DNA of 64,000 nucleotides from Capitulum mitella (lineage: Eukaryota; Arthropoda; Thecostraca; Pollicipedomorpha; Pollicipedidae). Below, piece after piece: positions 21,278-33,300 of this stretch. The first letter of the stretch is position 1. The number at the start of each line of letters is the position of its first letter. Below the pieces are notes generated by a model. The model was not told where the DNA came from, ran no database searches, and saw nothing but the letters and a program-made list of their open reading frames with translations. Both the position numbers and the translations under genes were made by a program. The stretch spans positions 6,105,481 to 6,169,480 of the forward strand of contig CP099844.1 of assembly GCA_030062745.1 (NCBI GenBank). The letters run 5' to 3'.

Positions 21278-23577
21278 CTACTTCCGCTGCGACCCGCACA
21301 TGCTGTCGCAAATGAGGAACTCGTCCGGCGGCTTGGCAACGGCCTCCAGCGGCTCGGTGATATCCTCGAGAAAGTCGGAGAGCAGGGAGCGCATGATGGC
21401 GTACAGGCCGCGCCGCAGCCGCGCCTGGACGGCAGGCGCCACTGCCGGCTGGTCGGGCGCCGCCCCCGCCCCCGCCCCCGCGGCGGCCGGCTCGCTGGAC
21501 GTGACGCTCTGGGCGGACTCGGTCGGCGGCACGGCGGCCGCGTGGCCCCGACCGCGGGCGTCGGCCGGCGCCGCCTGCTTCTTGGGAGAGCGCTTCTTGC
21601 GGTCGCGCCGGTCGGCGCTGCCGCCGGGCCCGCGCGAGTTGCGCTTGCTGGCGGCCTGCTGCTGCGGCGCGGCGGCGCCCTGCTGGTCGGGCGGCGGGGC
21701 GGGCGCGGCGCCGGCGGCGCGCAGCACGCCCAGCCGCTGCTCCAGCTCGGCGGCCGCCTCCGAGAACCGCTGGATGACGATCACCAGGCCGGAGCGGACC
21801 ACGGCGGCGGCCGAGGCCGGCGGCGGCCAGTCGGGCGGCCGCCACAGCCGCTCCACCAGCTCGTACAGCCGCGACAGCAGCTGGTCGCGCGCCTCGCCCG
21901 GCTCCAGCGCCAGGATGGCGGTCTTGAGCCCGGCGCAGCTGAGGTCCCACGGCGCGGCCGGCTGCCGCGCCGCGTCGGCTTGCCGCCCGCGCCGCTGGTG
22001 GCCGCGCCGGCTGCCGCGCCGCTTGTCTGGCGTCTCCCGGGCCTGCGCCACCTCGTCGTGCAGCTGTGTCAGCTGCTGCACCACGCCCACCTGGAACTGC
22101 AGGCCCGCGTTAGCCGAGCGGAACCGCATCTCGAGCGTGTTGGCCGGCCGTGGCGCCGGCGGCACCTCCTCGCTGAGCGTGGCGCGCCGCAGCAGCAGCT
22201 CCATCACGTACTGGGCGGCGGCGCGCGCCACGCCGCCGTCCAGCTGGCCGCTGCAGCAGCCGCCGGTCGGCGCCGTACGGGTCCTGGAGGCCGGCCAGGC
22301 CGTACAGCTGGAGCCGGAGCGGGGCGCCGCCCTCCAGCCGCGGCCGCGTCACCAGGTCCCACGTCTCCGAGTAGAGGCCCGGCGCCAGCGCGTAGAACAC
22401 CACCGGCAGGTGGAGCACGGCGCCCGGCAGCAGCACGCCCGGCCCGCTGTCGAAGAAGAAGACGGGCGCCGGCGGCCGGCCGGTGAAGTGGTTGGCCCGT
22501 GCCACGGCCCGCCAGCTGTAGTGCACGGCCACCGGGCCGCCGGCCGCCAGCGGCACGAAGCGGCGGCAAAGCCGGCCGGCGTCCGCCGACAGGCTGACGG
22601 CGGCGCGCACGGCCGGCTCGGTGCGCGAGGAGGCCGCGCGCCGGTACACGGCCTCCTGGCCGGCCAGCAGCAGGCGCGGCCCGTGGTGCGCCACGTCCGA
22701 GAGGCAGCTCTCCGTGTCCGAGTCGCCGGCGGCCGAGGCGGGCCGGCTGTCCGCGGCCGGCGCCGGCCGCTCCTCGGCGCCGGCCACGCCCCGCCCGACC
22801 ACCACCAGGTCGACGTCCTCGGCCGGCGGCGGCGGCCGGCAGCCGGCGTGGTACGCGCCGGTCATGGCTCCCGTCTCGCGGCCGGGCAACGGCTCCGTGC
22901 CGCGCTCGGCCCGAATCAGGGCCGGCACGTGGAGCCGCTCCTGGGCGCGCGGCCGTAGCCGGCTCCGCTCGGCCGTCAGCGTCTCCTGGAGGCCGTGCAG
23001 CTCGCCGCCGAACCGGCTGGCCAGCTGCCAGAAGGCGGTGCCGTCCGGCCGGGCGGACGGCCGGTCCGTGCGGCAGGGTGCGGTTCAGCTGCCGCGCGGC
23101 CCGCAGCTGGAAGTCGCCGCCGCTGTGCATGGCGAGCGCGGCCGCCGGCCGTCCGGTGCGGCCGGCGAGCCGCCGCTCCTGGCGCCGCCGCGCCGCCAGG
23201 AAGCGCTGCCAGACGGCCAGAGGCCGGTCGCCCTCCGCCGGCGGGTCGTCGGCCTCGGCGTGCCAGAACTCGTCGGCCGAGACGTGGCGCAGCAGGACGT
23301 CCTGCGGCGGCGCCAGCTCGGGCGGCACCAGGCCCGGGAAGCGGTGCAGCTCGCGCCGCTCCGCCTCCGCGTACAGGTGGTCGGGCGTACCCAGGATCTG
23401 GTGCGGCTGCACCTTGCCCAGCTGGCGGACGGGCAGGAACAGCACCGACTCGGACTGGGTCAGGCTGGCCAGCGGCTCCGGCTCCGGCCGGCGCGCCCAG
23501 TACGGCAGGGAGTCGCACGAGTCGGACTCGGTCAGATTGGTCATCATGAACTCGGCCGGCGTCGTAGTGTCCTCCAT
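21278..23577 (-). CDS. MYCBPAP: MYCBP-associated protein homologue, intronless, two frame changes
   Basis: MYCBPAP belongs to the central apparatus of motile cilia and flagella. Reading from the ATG at 23575-23577, segment 1 (to about 23065) begins MEDTTTPAEFMMTNL. Segment 2 (about 23060-22250) carries the family's middle region: GTAFWQLASRFGGEL, then AVHYSWRAV, FFFDSGPGVLLPG and LYSETWDLVTRP, an immunoglobulin-like ASH/MSP-type module. Segment 3 (about 22249-21278) has the helical VMELLLRR and FQVGVVQQLTQLHDEV part, a charged linker and a C-terminal helix ending CGSQRK. Each junction needs a +1 frame step, near 23040-23080 and 22241-22256, with no room for an intron. The combined length of about 760 residues is below the roughly 950 of mammals. 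It could be a live gene with assembly errors or a decayed retrocopy. The family call is firm; its functional state is open. Confidence 0.87.
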
Positions 23578-24202
23578 AGTCCTCAGTTTTGACGTCTGTT
23601 GTGATCAGCCTGCCTCTTGCTGCTTTTACGCAACACTCTGCCTTTGTGTGTAGAGTGAGAAGCGACCACTGTGCAGTTGTAGTCAGGGATTATCACATGC
23701 AAACGATATGTATGGTACGGCTGAGCGAGAAAAACACTTCTTATGACAGACAGTTCGTCATTGCATGTCCATTACAACTCCATTACACCGTCCCGATATG
23801 GACCATTGGGCTAAAACTCATCACAATGCTGGAAAGTAATCGAGGTGCCCGCTTCCGATAATTTGAAGTTTGGTGATGCTGATAGCAAAAGTTGACATAA
23901 AAACGCGCATTACTGCTTGGGGATCTTCTGGTTTGCTGTATCGTTGGAAACCCTCTTCCAACGTTTTTTAATGGCTGGAAAATGAGTGGTAACTTCAAAT
24001 TGACTGCTTGCGCGACGTGAGCAATTCGTGGTGATTCGAGACAGCATGTGGTGAAGTTTTCAACATTATTTGAGCATGTTACTGATTGCCCGTGAAAACT
24101 TAGTTCCTGCAGCGCCGTGTGAAAATGGGTGATAGAAGGGAAAGTATGTGCTTGGGACATGTGTTAATACGCTTTCTTGACGCCGTCTCCTGTTTTCGGC
24201 AG
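23578..24202. promoter_or_regulatory. Probable bidirectional promoter region, MYCBPAP / COPB2
   Basis: The MYCBPAP start and the first recognised COPB2 exon face away from each other across 625 bp. The COPB2 first exon, carrying the initiator Met, should lie here or nearby, because exon 2 opens with CCG, the Pro that follows Met in the family. No TATA box or clear exon 1 was identified. An ATG followed by GT near 23710 is one weak candidate for the end of exon 1. Confidence 0.45.
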
Positions 24203-24361
24203 CCGCTGCGACTGGATATCAAGCGGAAGTTGACAGCCCGGTCAGACCGCGTGAAATGTGTGGACATCCACCCCAGCGAACCATGGATGCTGGCATCCCT
24301 CTACAATGGCAACGTGCACGTGTGGAACCACGAGACGTCGCAGCTCATCAAGTCCTTCGAG
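24203..24361 (+). CDS. COPB2: COPB2 exon: N-terminus and first WD repeat
   Basis: Starts [19 protein letters not shown] right after Met in the family and runs through [20 protein letters not shown]. Acceptor TTTTCGGCAG, donor GTGAAG, phase 0 at the end. Confidence 0.93.
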
Positions 24362-27300
24362 GTGAAGTCCTGAGAAAATCGCCGTGGGTTCTCGTGCCCG
24401 TCACGGCGGATCTTTTTTTCCGTCATGGAAGACGGCACCATTCTGTTCTTGGTTCAGTGCGATTCTACTGTCTGTACCCAGCTGTTGTTTGCAGGCTGTC
24501 ATGCCCATGTCACGCCAAGCTACGTCCATTGCAGTGAAGCAATGTGGCCAGATTCAGTTGTTCCTGCTATGGCTCTGAGTCGCCGCCTCAGGTTATTGAC
24601 TGCCTTTCCATTGACCTTTGCACTCTTCGCGCATCCAGGACTGCCCGTCCGATTTGTATTGTCTGGGACAGTTAGACACCAGCTCGGCAACGTCCTCTGC
24701 TCCGTGCTGATTGGTTGGTCTCAGATAAGAGGAGGAGCAATGCAGCGGCAAGGAATCCTAGCAACAGAGTGCTCCGGCAGCATGAATTAGTATCTACGTC
24801 TTTGAAACCCAACCGGCTGACTTTGGCCACACTGCATTGAAGTTTTGTCTTCATTGATTGACCAGTGTAGTTGGACGACCAGGGTCACGTTGTCCATATC
24901 GCAGCATAATGGGCCCGAATGTGGGTGAGGTTGGTGGCCTGCTAGCGCTTTCCACGTCACATCTTTCTGCCGTGATCCTGTCTTTAGAAGGGGTCACCGT
25001 TTTCCGTGTTTCTGTCGTGTCCTGCCATGCCATCCACCCTGCTGCTGCTGCCGTCACCTGACCTGACTCGACCTGCTCCGTGGGCCGCCAGGTGTGCGAC
25101 CTGCCGGTGCGCGCCGCCAGGTTCGTGCCGCGCAAGAACTGGATCATCACCGGCTCAGACGACATGCAGGTGCGCGTGTTCAACTACAACACGCTGGAGC
25201 GGAGCCACATGTTCGACGCCCACTCGGACTACATCCGCTGCATCGCCGTGCACCCGACGCAGCCGTTCATCTTGACCAGCAGCGGTACGTGGCCTCTCGG
25301 CGCCGCCGACGGAGAGGGCCGAATCGCCGGCGAAATTTGGGTCCACTGGACGGTGTGGCACGAGGTGTCACGTGTGTTGCCGGATACAGCTCTCCTGCCA
25401 GAAATATACGTCAACGCGGGCGTCGATTAAGCTATAACGATCTGACTATGTGTCGTTCTTTGACTTTTTTTTGTTTGCTGGTTTTTTCGTTCTGGTTGCG
25501 TGCGATCTTGATAGCACTGGTCATTCGGTGGTTAGTCCCACTGCTCCTGTGACTCCGTCCTAATCGGACCTGGCGTTGTGCCACGCTGACCAGGAAAATC
25601 TAAGCCGTCTATGTTGGCCGTTGATATTTGCCATCCCGTTGTGGACTTTGGAGCGTTTCAAGCGTGGGTATGACCCGGTTCTCGCCGGGCGGGGGCATGA
25701 CGACTCTTCCTTGTCCGCAGATGACATGATGATCAAGCTGTGGAACTGGGAGAAGCTGTGGGCCTGCCAGCAGGTGTTTGAGGGCCACACTCACTACGTC
25801 ATGCAGATCGTCATTAACCCCAAAGACAACAACACCTTTGCCAGTGCCTCTCTCGACAGGACTGTGAAGGTAACTGGCCTTGTGGCCTTGCGTTCTCATT
25901 TTGGTACATTGCTTTCGACAAGACCATTCCATAGCTAGGTTTACATAGCAGCTGAGTGTGTCGTGACTAGTTAGTCATGCCTTTGTAACCAGCTTGTTCC
26001 AGTTTTTACTTGTCTCCATTTTAGCGTGCACGATATCGGAAGGGGACGAAGGAAACCCCTGATGGTTACCTGGTATCAGGATTATCAGTTTTTCCCAGAT
26101 CCCAATTGCGGGCGATGGAAGATGACTCATGGCTTGAAGAATTTCCGGTGTAGATTTTTGTCCCAGATCCGAGTTGCGGTTGACGAAAGTTGACTCACGG
26201 CTAGTACAATGCATGGGGGATAATAGCTGATATGAATCATTTGCACTTTTAGGCATTTGTGGCCTTTATTCATTGCATTTTTTCTTGAAGGTCTTTCCCA
26301 TGTTGTTCCCCCATGTCGTTCCCCCAGTGGTGAATGTGAGATTGAGACTTCTGAAAGAGCGTTTGCCCGCAGTGTTATGATAGTCCGTCGTTCCGGTGCT
26401 GACTCCGTCCCCCCCCCACCTCCTCCCCCTTCCTACAGGTGTGGCAGCTCGGCTCGGCCACGCCCAACTTCACGCTGGAGGGCCACGACAAGGGCGTCAA
26501 CTGCGTCGACTACTACCATGGCGGCGACAAGCCCTACCTGATCTCGGGCGCCGACGACCGGCTGGTCAAAATCTGGGACTACCAGAACAAGACGTGCGTC
26601 CAGACCCTGGAGGGCCACGCCCAGAACATCTCGGCCGGTGGGTGGACGCGCGCGCCGCGCCGACTCTGTCGGTGCTGGAAACTTAACAGCTGGGGCGGCG
26701 ACTTGGCATCTACGTTAATGCCATTAATTTGAGGGGGAAGCGGCCTCATTGTTTCACATGTTAATGTGGGGCCTCTGAACATAAACTTCAGGGTTAGTTC
26801 ACACGAAAATCGTACTGTTCGTCCTCAGTCATTGTGAAAATGGTTCCCACTTGTGGAGGGCAGTGACACCATTGCATCCTGTTTTGAGACGTTTTCGTAT
26901 GCTGTAGTTTGCTCCGTCTTTGCCTCGTAGTTTGCTATTGTTTGCTGTAGTTTGCTGCGTCAAATCTGCCTCGTGGTTCGTTGAACGTGGAGTATTTGTT
27001 GCTTGTTTCTGTTGTCACGTTGTCTGGCTGCGCTTCCATTGCCTGACGTTGCATTGTGTTTCCATTGCCGGCCTGTTTGGTGTGCTTACAGTGCCGGAAG
27101 CGCGGCTCCAATGCCGGCTGTTTCACCGCATTTCTATTGCGGTTCATTTCAGTGTGTTTACACCCGGAGCTACCGATCATTATGTTTCCATTGCCGGGCG
27201 TTTCACCATGTTTCTGTCGCGGTCCATTTCAGTGTGCTTCCACCCGGAGCTGCCGATCATCATGACGGGCTCGGAGGACGGCACGGTGCGGATCTGGCAC

Positions 27301-30300
27301 GCCAACACGTACCGGCTCGAGTCGACGCTGAACTACGGCCTGGAGCGGGTCTGGACCATCACGGCCACGCGCGCCACAAACAACGTGGCCATCGGATACG
27401 ACGAGGGCAGCATCATGATCAAGGCGAGCCGTCGGGCCGGGCCGGGCAGGGCCAGGCAGCCGTGGGGGATGCTGGCGACTGGGAAGGGTGCAGTGTAGTA
27501 GTGGGGTGGGCGGTCTGCGTGCATGCGGACCTGTTTCGTGACATTAGTCCACTTGAGGTCGGCTGTGTGGACTACTTGAGCGGTGCATTTCGCGGCATCT
27601 CCTTGTCAGACGATACTGAGTTTGGTCTTGTTTTTGGTGTGTTTCAAGCAGATCGAAATGTGTGTTTGGACTTTGGACATATTCGGCGTCAGATAGCTAG
27701 TAGCTAGTAAATGTTGCCGTCAGTGTTCTAAACGTTCTAACTGTTGTATTCGTTTCTAGGAACAAAACCGTTTTAAGGAACGAACTCAGCCTTTCACTAG
27801 AGCGTCTGCCGGCAGCGGGTCGTGCCGAGCAGACGGTGTTCTGACCAGCTGACGCCGCCGCCAGGTGGGCCGCGAGGAGCCGGCTATGTCGATGGACTCC
27901 AGCGGCAAGATCATCTGGGCTAAGCACTCCGAGATCCAGCAGGCCAACCTCAAGGCCATCACCGACTCTGAGCTGCCGGACGGCGAGCGGCTGCCGCTGG
28001 CCGTCAAGGACATGGGCAGCTGCGAGATCTACCCGCAGACCATCGCCCACAACCCCAACGGCAGGTCAGTCGTGGGCGTGAACAGCTGCGAGGTCTAAAA
28101 TCACAGAGTCAGTTCGTTATCAGATATCCCCGCAAACCATTGTTAAGAACACCGAGAGCAGATTGCTGTGACAGAGGCAGTTACGGGGTTTACCCGGAAA
28201 CCATCGCCTTAACCGTAACCGTAACCGTAACTAACCCCGGCGGCTGAGCACGAGGGTCTATCACTGACTAATTCCATGCATCCATGCTCCCGGACAGGAG
28301 CGCGTGTGGCAGGTGTTATCACTGTTTCGCCGGCCGGCCGCCAGGTTCGTGGTGGTCTGCGGCGACGGCGAGTACATCATCTACACGGCGATGGCGTTGC
28401 GCAACAAGGCCTTCGGCTCGGCGCAGGAGTTCGTGTGGGCGCTGGACTCTTCCGAGTACGCTGTTCGCGAGAACTCCACCACCATCAAGCTCTTCAAGAA
28501 CTTCAAGGAGAAGAAGTCGTTCAAGCCGGACTTCGGCTGCGACGGTGAGCGCTGGCCTGCTGTTGTCGCCGACGCCGTCTTGGTCGTCTGCAGCTTGCCG
28601 CCGTGCTCAGTGATCTAGGGGCGTGCGTTCAACCTGTGTTAGTTAAACTGTTTGTGCGGTACGCCATCTTACATTTGAGCAAATGAATGTAGTCGTTTTC
28701 CGTGTAGAGTGAGATGACCGTTGAGCTGCGGATGTGGGAGTGGGCCAGTTGTGTGGCGCGTAGAAGGCTCCGATAACGCTCTTTGCGTGGCCGGCTCCCA
28801 GCGATATTCGGCGGACAGCTGCTGGGCGTGCGGTCCGTGTCCGGGCTGGCCTTCTACGACTGGGAGAGCCTGGAGCTGGTCCGCCGCATCGAGATCCAGC
28901 CGAAGCACGTCTACTGGTCCGAGGGCGGCCAGCTGGTGAGTGGTTCGTCGCTGCTGCGGCCCCCCCCCCCCTCCCACTTCCTTCGGACTGACGTCATGAT
29001 GGCGCGTGCGTGCGAGGTTTCAGGCTGTTTTCGTTTTGAATCATCAACCAGCTGTCTGTTCTTGCAGCGTGAAACCTTTGTTTTATGCGAAGTAGGAATC
29101 GATTACCGGTTGTTACGTGTCGGTACCAGGCAAACACAGCTGGTGCGTGAGCATTGACATCCATCGCGAGCACGCCGATAGACACGATACTGTTGGAAAT
29201 ATGCTGGTGGGACCATAAGGCGTCTGAATGGCCTGGTCGTCGGTGATCATTTGAGCCGAGCTCTGAACCGTGCCCGATCTGAGCCGCCCGCCCGTGCCGC
29301 AGGTGTGCATCGCCACCGAGGACAGCTACTTCATCCTCAAGTACGCTCCAGAACTGGTGGCCAAGGCGCAGGAGAACAAGGAGGACATCACCGAGGACGG
29401 AGTCGAGGACGCCTTCGACGTGAGTGGTCCATTCCTTTTGTGGCCGGACGTGTGAACCTGACAGGACGATGGTGACTGAGGAAATTCAGTAAATTCTTGT
29501 TGTTTTCTTGTGTAATCCATATCTGTTATGAGCTGGGAACAAGTGGACGAAAACCGTATTTGCCGTTAAGTATGTTGTACTCCATCACACATACTTCTAC
29601 TGTGGACTTTGTTGCAGGTTCTGGGTGAGGTCCAGGAAACCGTCAAGACCGGCCTATGGGTGGGTGACTGCTTCATCTACACGAACGGCGTTAACCGGCT
29701 CAACTACTACGTGGGCGGCGAGATTGTCACGGTGGCTCACTTGGACAGGTGAGACGAGGGAGAGGGCACGTGCACTAGAAGGCCGATGATCCGGGCTGTC
29801 CGTAATTTGCCAAGTTTTGTGCAGTTTTTTTGCCAAGTTTCTTGTAGTTTTTTGCAGTAATAATGGGATGGATGTCGTGTGTTTTTAAGTGGTGGCTATT
29901 TTTCACGTCCTTGTCAGTCTTGGGGTGTAGTAACCGATTACGTGGGTTATCTCATACAAGTTTCTGCGCTGGCCACCGTTCCATGCGGGGAACATATCCC
30001 GGACGGCCGGTCGCCCGGGAACTCCCTGTCTGCCGCCACCAGTGCTGACCCTGCATCTCTCCAGGACGATGTACCTGCTGGGCTACCTGCCCAAGGACAA
30101 CTCGCTCTACCTGGGCGACAAGGAGCTGAACGTTGTGGGCTTCTCGCTGCTGCTGTCCGTGCTGGAGTACCAGACGGCCGTGATGCGCCAGGACTTCCAG
30201 ACGGCCGACCGCGTCCTGCCCACCATCCCCAAGGAGCAGCGCGCCCGCGTGGCGCACTTCCTCGAGAAACAGGTGCGCCCGGCCGCCGTGGGGCCAGGGG

Positions 30301-33300
30301 AGGGTCGGCGCCGACCGGCCCCGCACGGGGTCGTCACCTTTCCTCGTACGCTGCGATATGTCCTTGTTACAGGAGGCACTGTGCATGGCCGTCTTGTAAC
30401 TTGTGGCCTATTGGCTCGTGATAGCTGTTGATGCGTATGATTGCCGATGTGGTATTTTCCTTTTTTTAATTTAACATTCAAACATTTTTCCGGACCGTTT
30501 CCCGTCTGGCATTGACTGATAACAGCGGACCAATGGCTTTGTTTCCTCATCATATTTTTTGTAACGGAACTCAGTAAATTGTCTACAGATCGTTTGTTGT
30601 GATGAGATTAAGTTCCAGTTTTCCGTGCGCCGGAACTGTCCCGTGTGTACGTCCTCTGCCTGTGACGACGGATCCCGCCTGTCGCTCCGAGCCGTCCGCC
30701 AGCCGGTCCCTGACCGCGCCTCGTGCCGCGCCGCCAGGGCTTCCGGCAGCAGGCGCTGGCCGTCTCCACCGACCCGGAGCACCGGTTCGAGCTGGCCCTG
30801 CAGCTGGGGGAGCTCAAGATCGCCTACCAGCTGGCCGTCGAACAGCAGGTGAGGGCGCGAGCCCCTGCGGACAGGCCGGGCCCACTGCCGGTCACGTCGT
30901 GGCGGCTCCCGCTCCTGGTTGGTGCGGCCCATGCCGTCGCAGCTCAGTGGGTGTGTGATGGATGTGACTGATGAGCGTGCAGGGTATTGCCTGCGTGTCG
31001 TTCGGGACAGTGGAATGTTCCGGCGGTGCCTGTGGGCTGGCGATGCCTGAGCCGTTACACCTGTAGCGAGGACGCAAGAGCGGCGCCGCCTGGCGGTTGA
31101 TGTCCGCCTCCATGTCGGTTGACTGCCGTCACTTGGTCGCGGCTGGTGTGACGGTGACTGATGTGTAAGGTTGCGTCGGTGATGGCGCTGTCAGCCGGAG
31201 ACTGAGCCGCGCCGCCCGCCCGGCAGAGCGAGGCCAAGTGGAAGCAGCTGGCCGACTTGGCGACCAGCCGCGGCCAACTGGGCCTGGCCCAGGAGTGCCT
31301 GCACAAGGCCAACGACTACGGCGGCCTCCTGTTGCTGGCCACGGCCGCCGGAAACGCCAGCATGGTCTCCAAGCTGGGCGAGTCGGCCGCCAGCGGCGGC
31401 AAGAACAACGTGGCCTTCCTCTCGTTCTTCATCACCGGCCGGCTGGAGCAGTGCCTGGACGTGCTGATCCAGAGCAAGCGTCTGCCGGAGGCCGCCTTCT
31501 TCGCCAGGTGGGTGCCGCCGCGCTGACGGGCGCCGGTCGCGATGGTGTTCCCGCCGTGGAAGATGGGCCACAGCAGTATTGTGATCACGCGATTGGATCT
31601 CTGAATCGGAGCTGATGCCTAGATGTGTCAGCCACGCGAAGTGAGAGCTTGCGTCGAGGTGTCTCCGGTATCATCTGATGTAATGCAATCTAAAAAGTGA
31701 ATCATGTAATGGTTTCTTAAATTCAGCGCTTTGGTTTAAGCGGGTGGTTGTCGACTCGCGTCGAAGTCGGCGCCTTGTCGACGCAGGCCGCGTCGCTCTG
31801 TGTCCGCGTCGCTCCGGCGGCCGGCGGCAGTGGCGCTGACCCGTGTCGGCCGGCGCAGGACGTACCTGCCGTCCGAGGTGTCGCGCGTGGTCGCCCTCTG
31901 GAAGGAGTCGCTCGGCCAGAGCAGCGAGAAGGCGGCCCGCTCACTGGCCGACCCGGCCGAGTACGAGAACCTGTTCCCGGAGCGGGCGGCCACGCTGCGC
32001 GCCCAGCAGTTCGCCGCCCAGCAGCGCAGCCGGCCGTTGCCGGCCCGCGCCGCCGCCCAGATCCCGGTCAGTCTCGGCCGACGGCGGACATTTTCAGCAG
32101 TCATTGTCGAGCGATGCTGTGATGCTGCCCGTTGGGAGAAGAATTTAGGGCAGAGTTGAATTATTAGCATAGTGATTGGATTCGAATCTTTGGCTTGGAG
32201 CTGGCACGGTGGCCTCATGTGTCACCCGTGCCCACTTGCGTGTCCCGCCTGAGCTGTCCGAGATGAGCCGCCTGCGACAGGTGAACTGGACTGCGCCGCA
32301 ATGCACGCCGGCTCTGCGGCGCAGCCTACCGTGCGCCCACCTGTGGCCCGTCCGTCTGATGACGATGTCTGAGGCAGACGGGGTGACTGTGTGCGCTGTT
32401 GCAGCCCAACTGGGAGCGGGACATGTTAGCCGAGACGGCCGCGGCGACCGAGGCCGGCAAGTTCGTGTATCGGCCACCAGAGGCGCCACAGGAGAACGGC
32501 GACATTTCGGACCCGGACTTCTCTTGTAAGCGTTCGCCGTCTCTACGGCTGGCGAACATCGCCGGTGTGGTGGAGTTGCTGGCGTGAACATCGTGACTGT
32601 ATAGATGGAAGACAGCGTAACATTGCAGTCAACAAAGTCTGTGTTATTTAAGGGATATTCAGCAATATGGAAACGTTGCCTCGCGCCCTTGATTTCTGCT
32701 GGCGATGAAGAGAGGCCGCCCATGTCTGGGTATTCCCTGTCCGGGGAGGCTTGACCGACACCACGCGCCGCGCCCGCGTCTGCACCTCCCCGCCGCGTGA
32801 CGCAGCTGACTGATGGCTCCACAGCGGCGGCGGGAGAGCCCTTCTCGGCCGCGGCGTCGGCGGCGCGGCCTGTTCTGACGGACGCCGACGACCCGCCGCC
32901 GCCGCCGCCAGCGGCGGCACCGGCCGCCGCGGTGTCGGCGGCGAGGCCCCTGCTGACCGACGCTGACGACCCGCCGGCGACCGCGGCCGCCGCGCGGGTG
33001 GCCGCCGAACCGCCCAAGCCGAGCCCCGCACCGCCGCCGGCGGCGGCCGCCGCTGCCGCTGCCGCCGCCGCTCCCGAGGTGGACCTGGCGGAGATGGAGC
33101 GGGACCTGGAGCGGGACCTCGACACGGACGACGACCTGGACGTGGGGGTGAGTCCCGGCCCCCGGAGGACGGGCCTGCCAGCGCAGAAACGCAGCTGTCG
33201 GCCCAGCCTGTGACAGGGGACTTCAGGGGTGACGAGGTTTGGGGCATTGGCTGGGCACCTCTGCAGACAGTTAGCCCGCTGTGGTCCCGCCTGACAAGCG

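Noticed and set aside
21210..22958. 582-codon plus-strand frame and other long frames opposite MYCBPAP
   Set aside because: Antisense shadows of a G/C-third-position coding region. The MYCBPAP motifs are on the minus strand.
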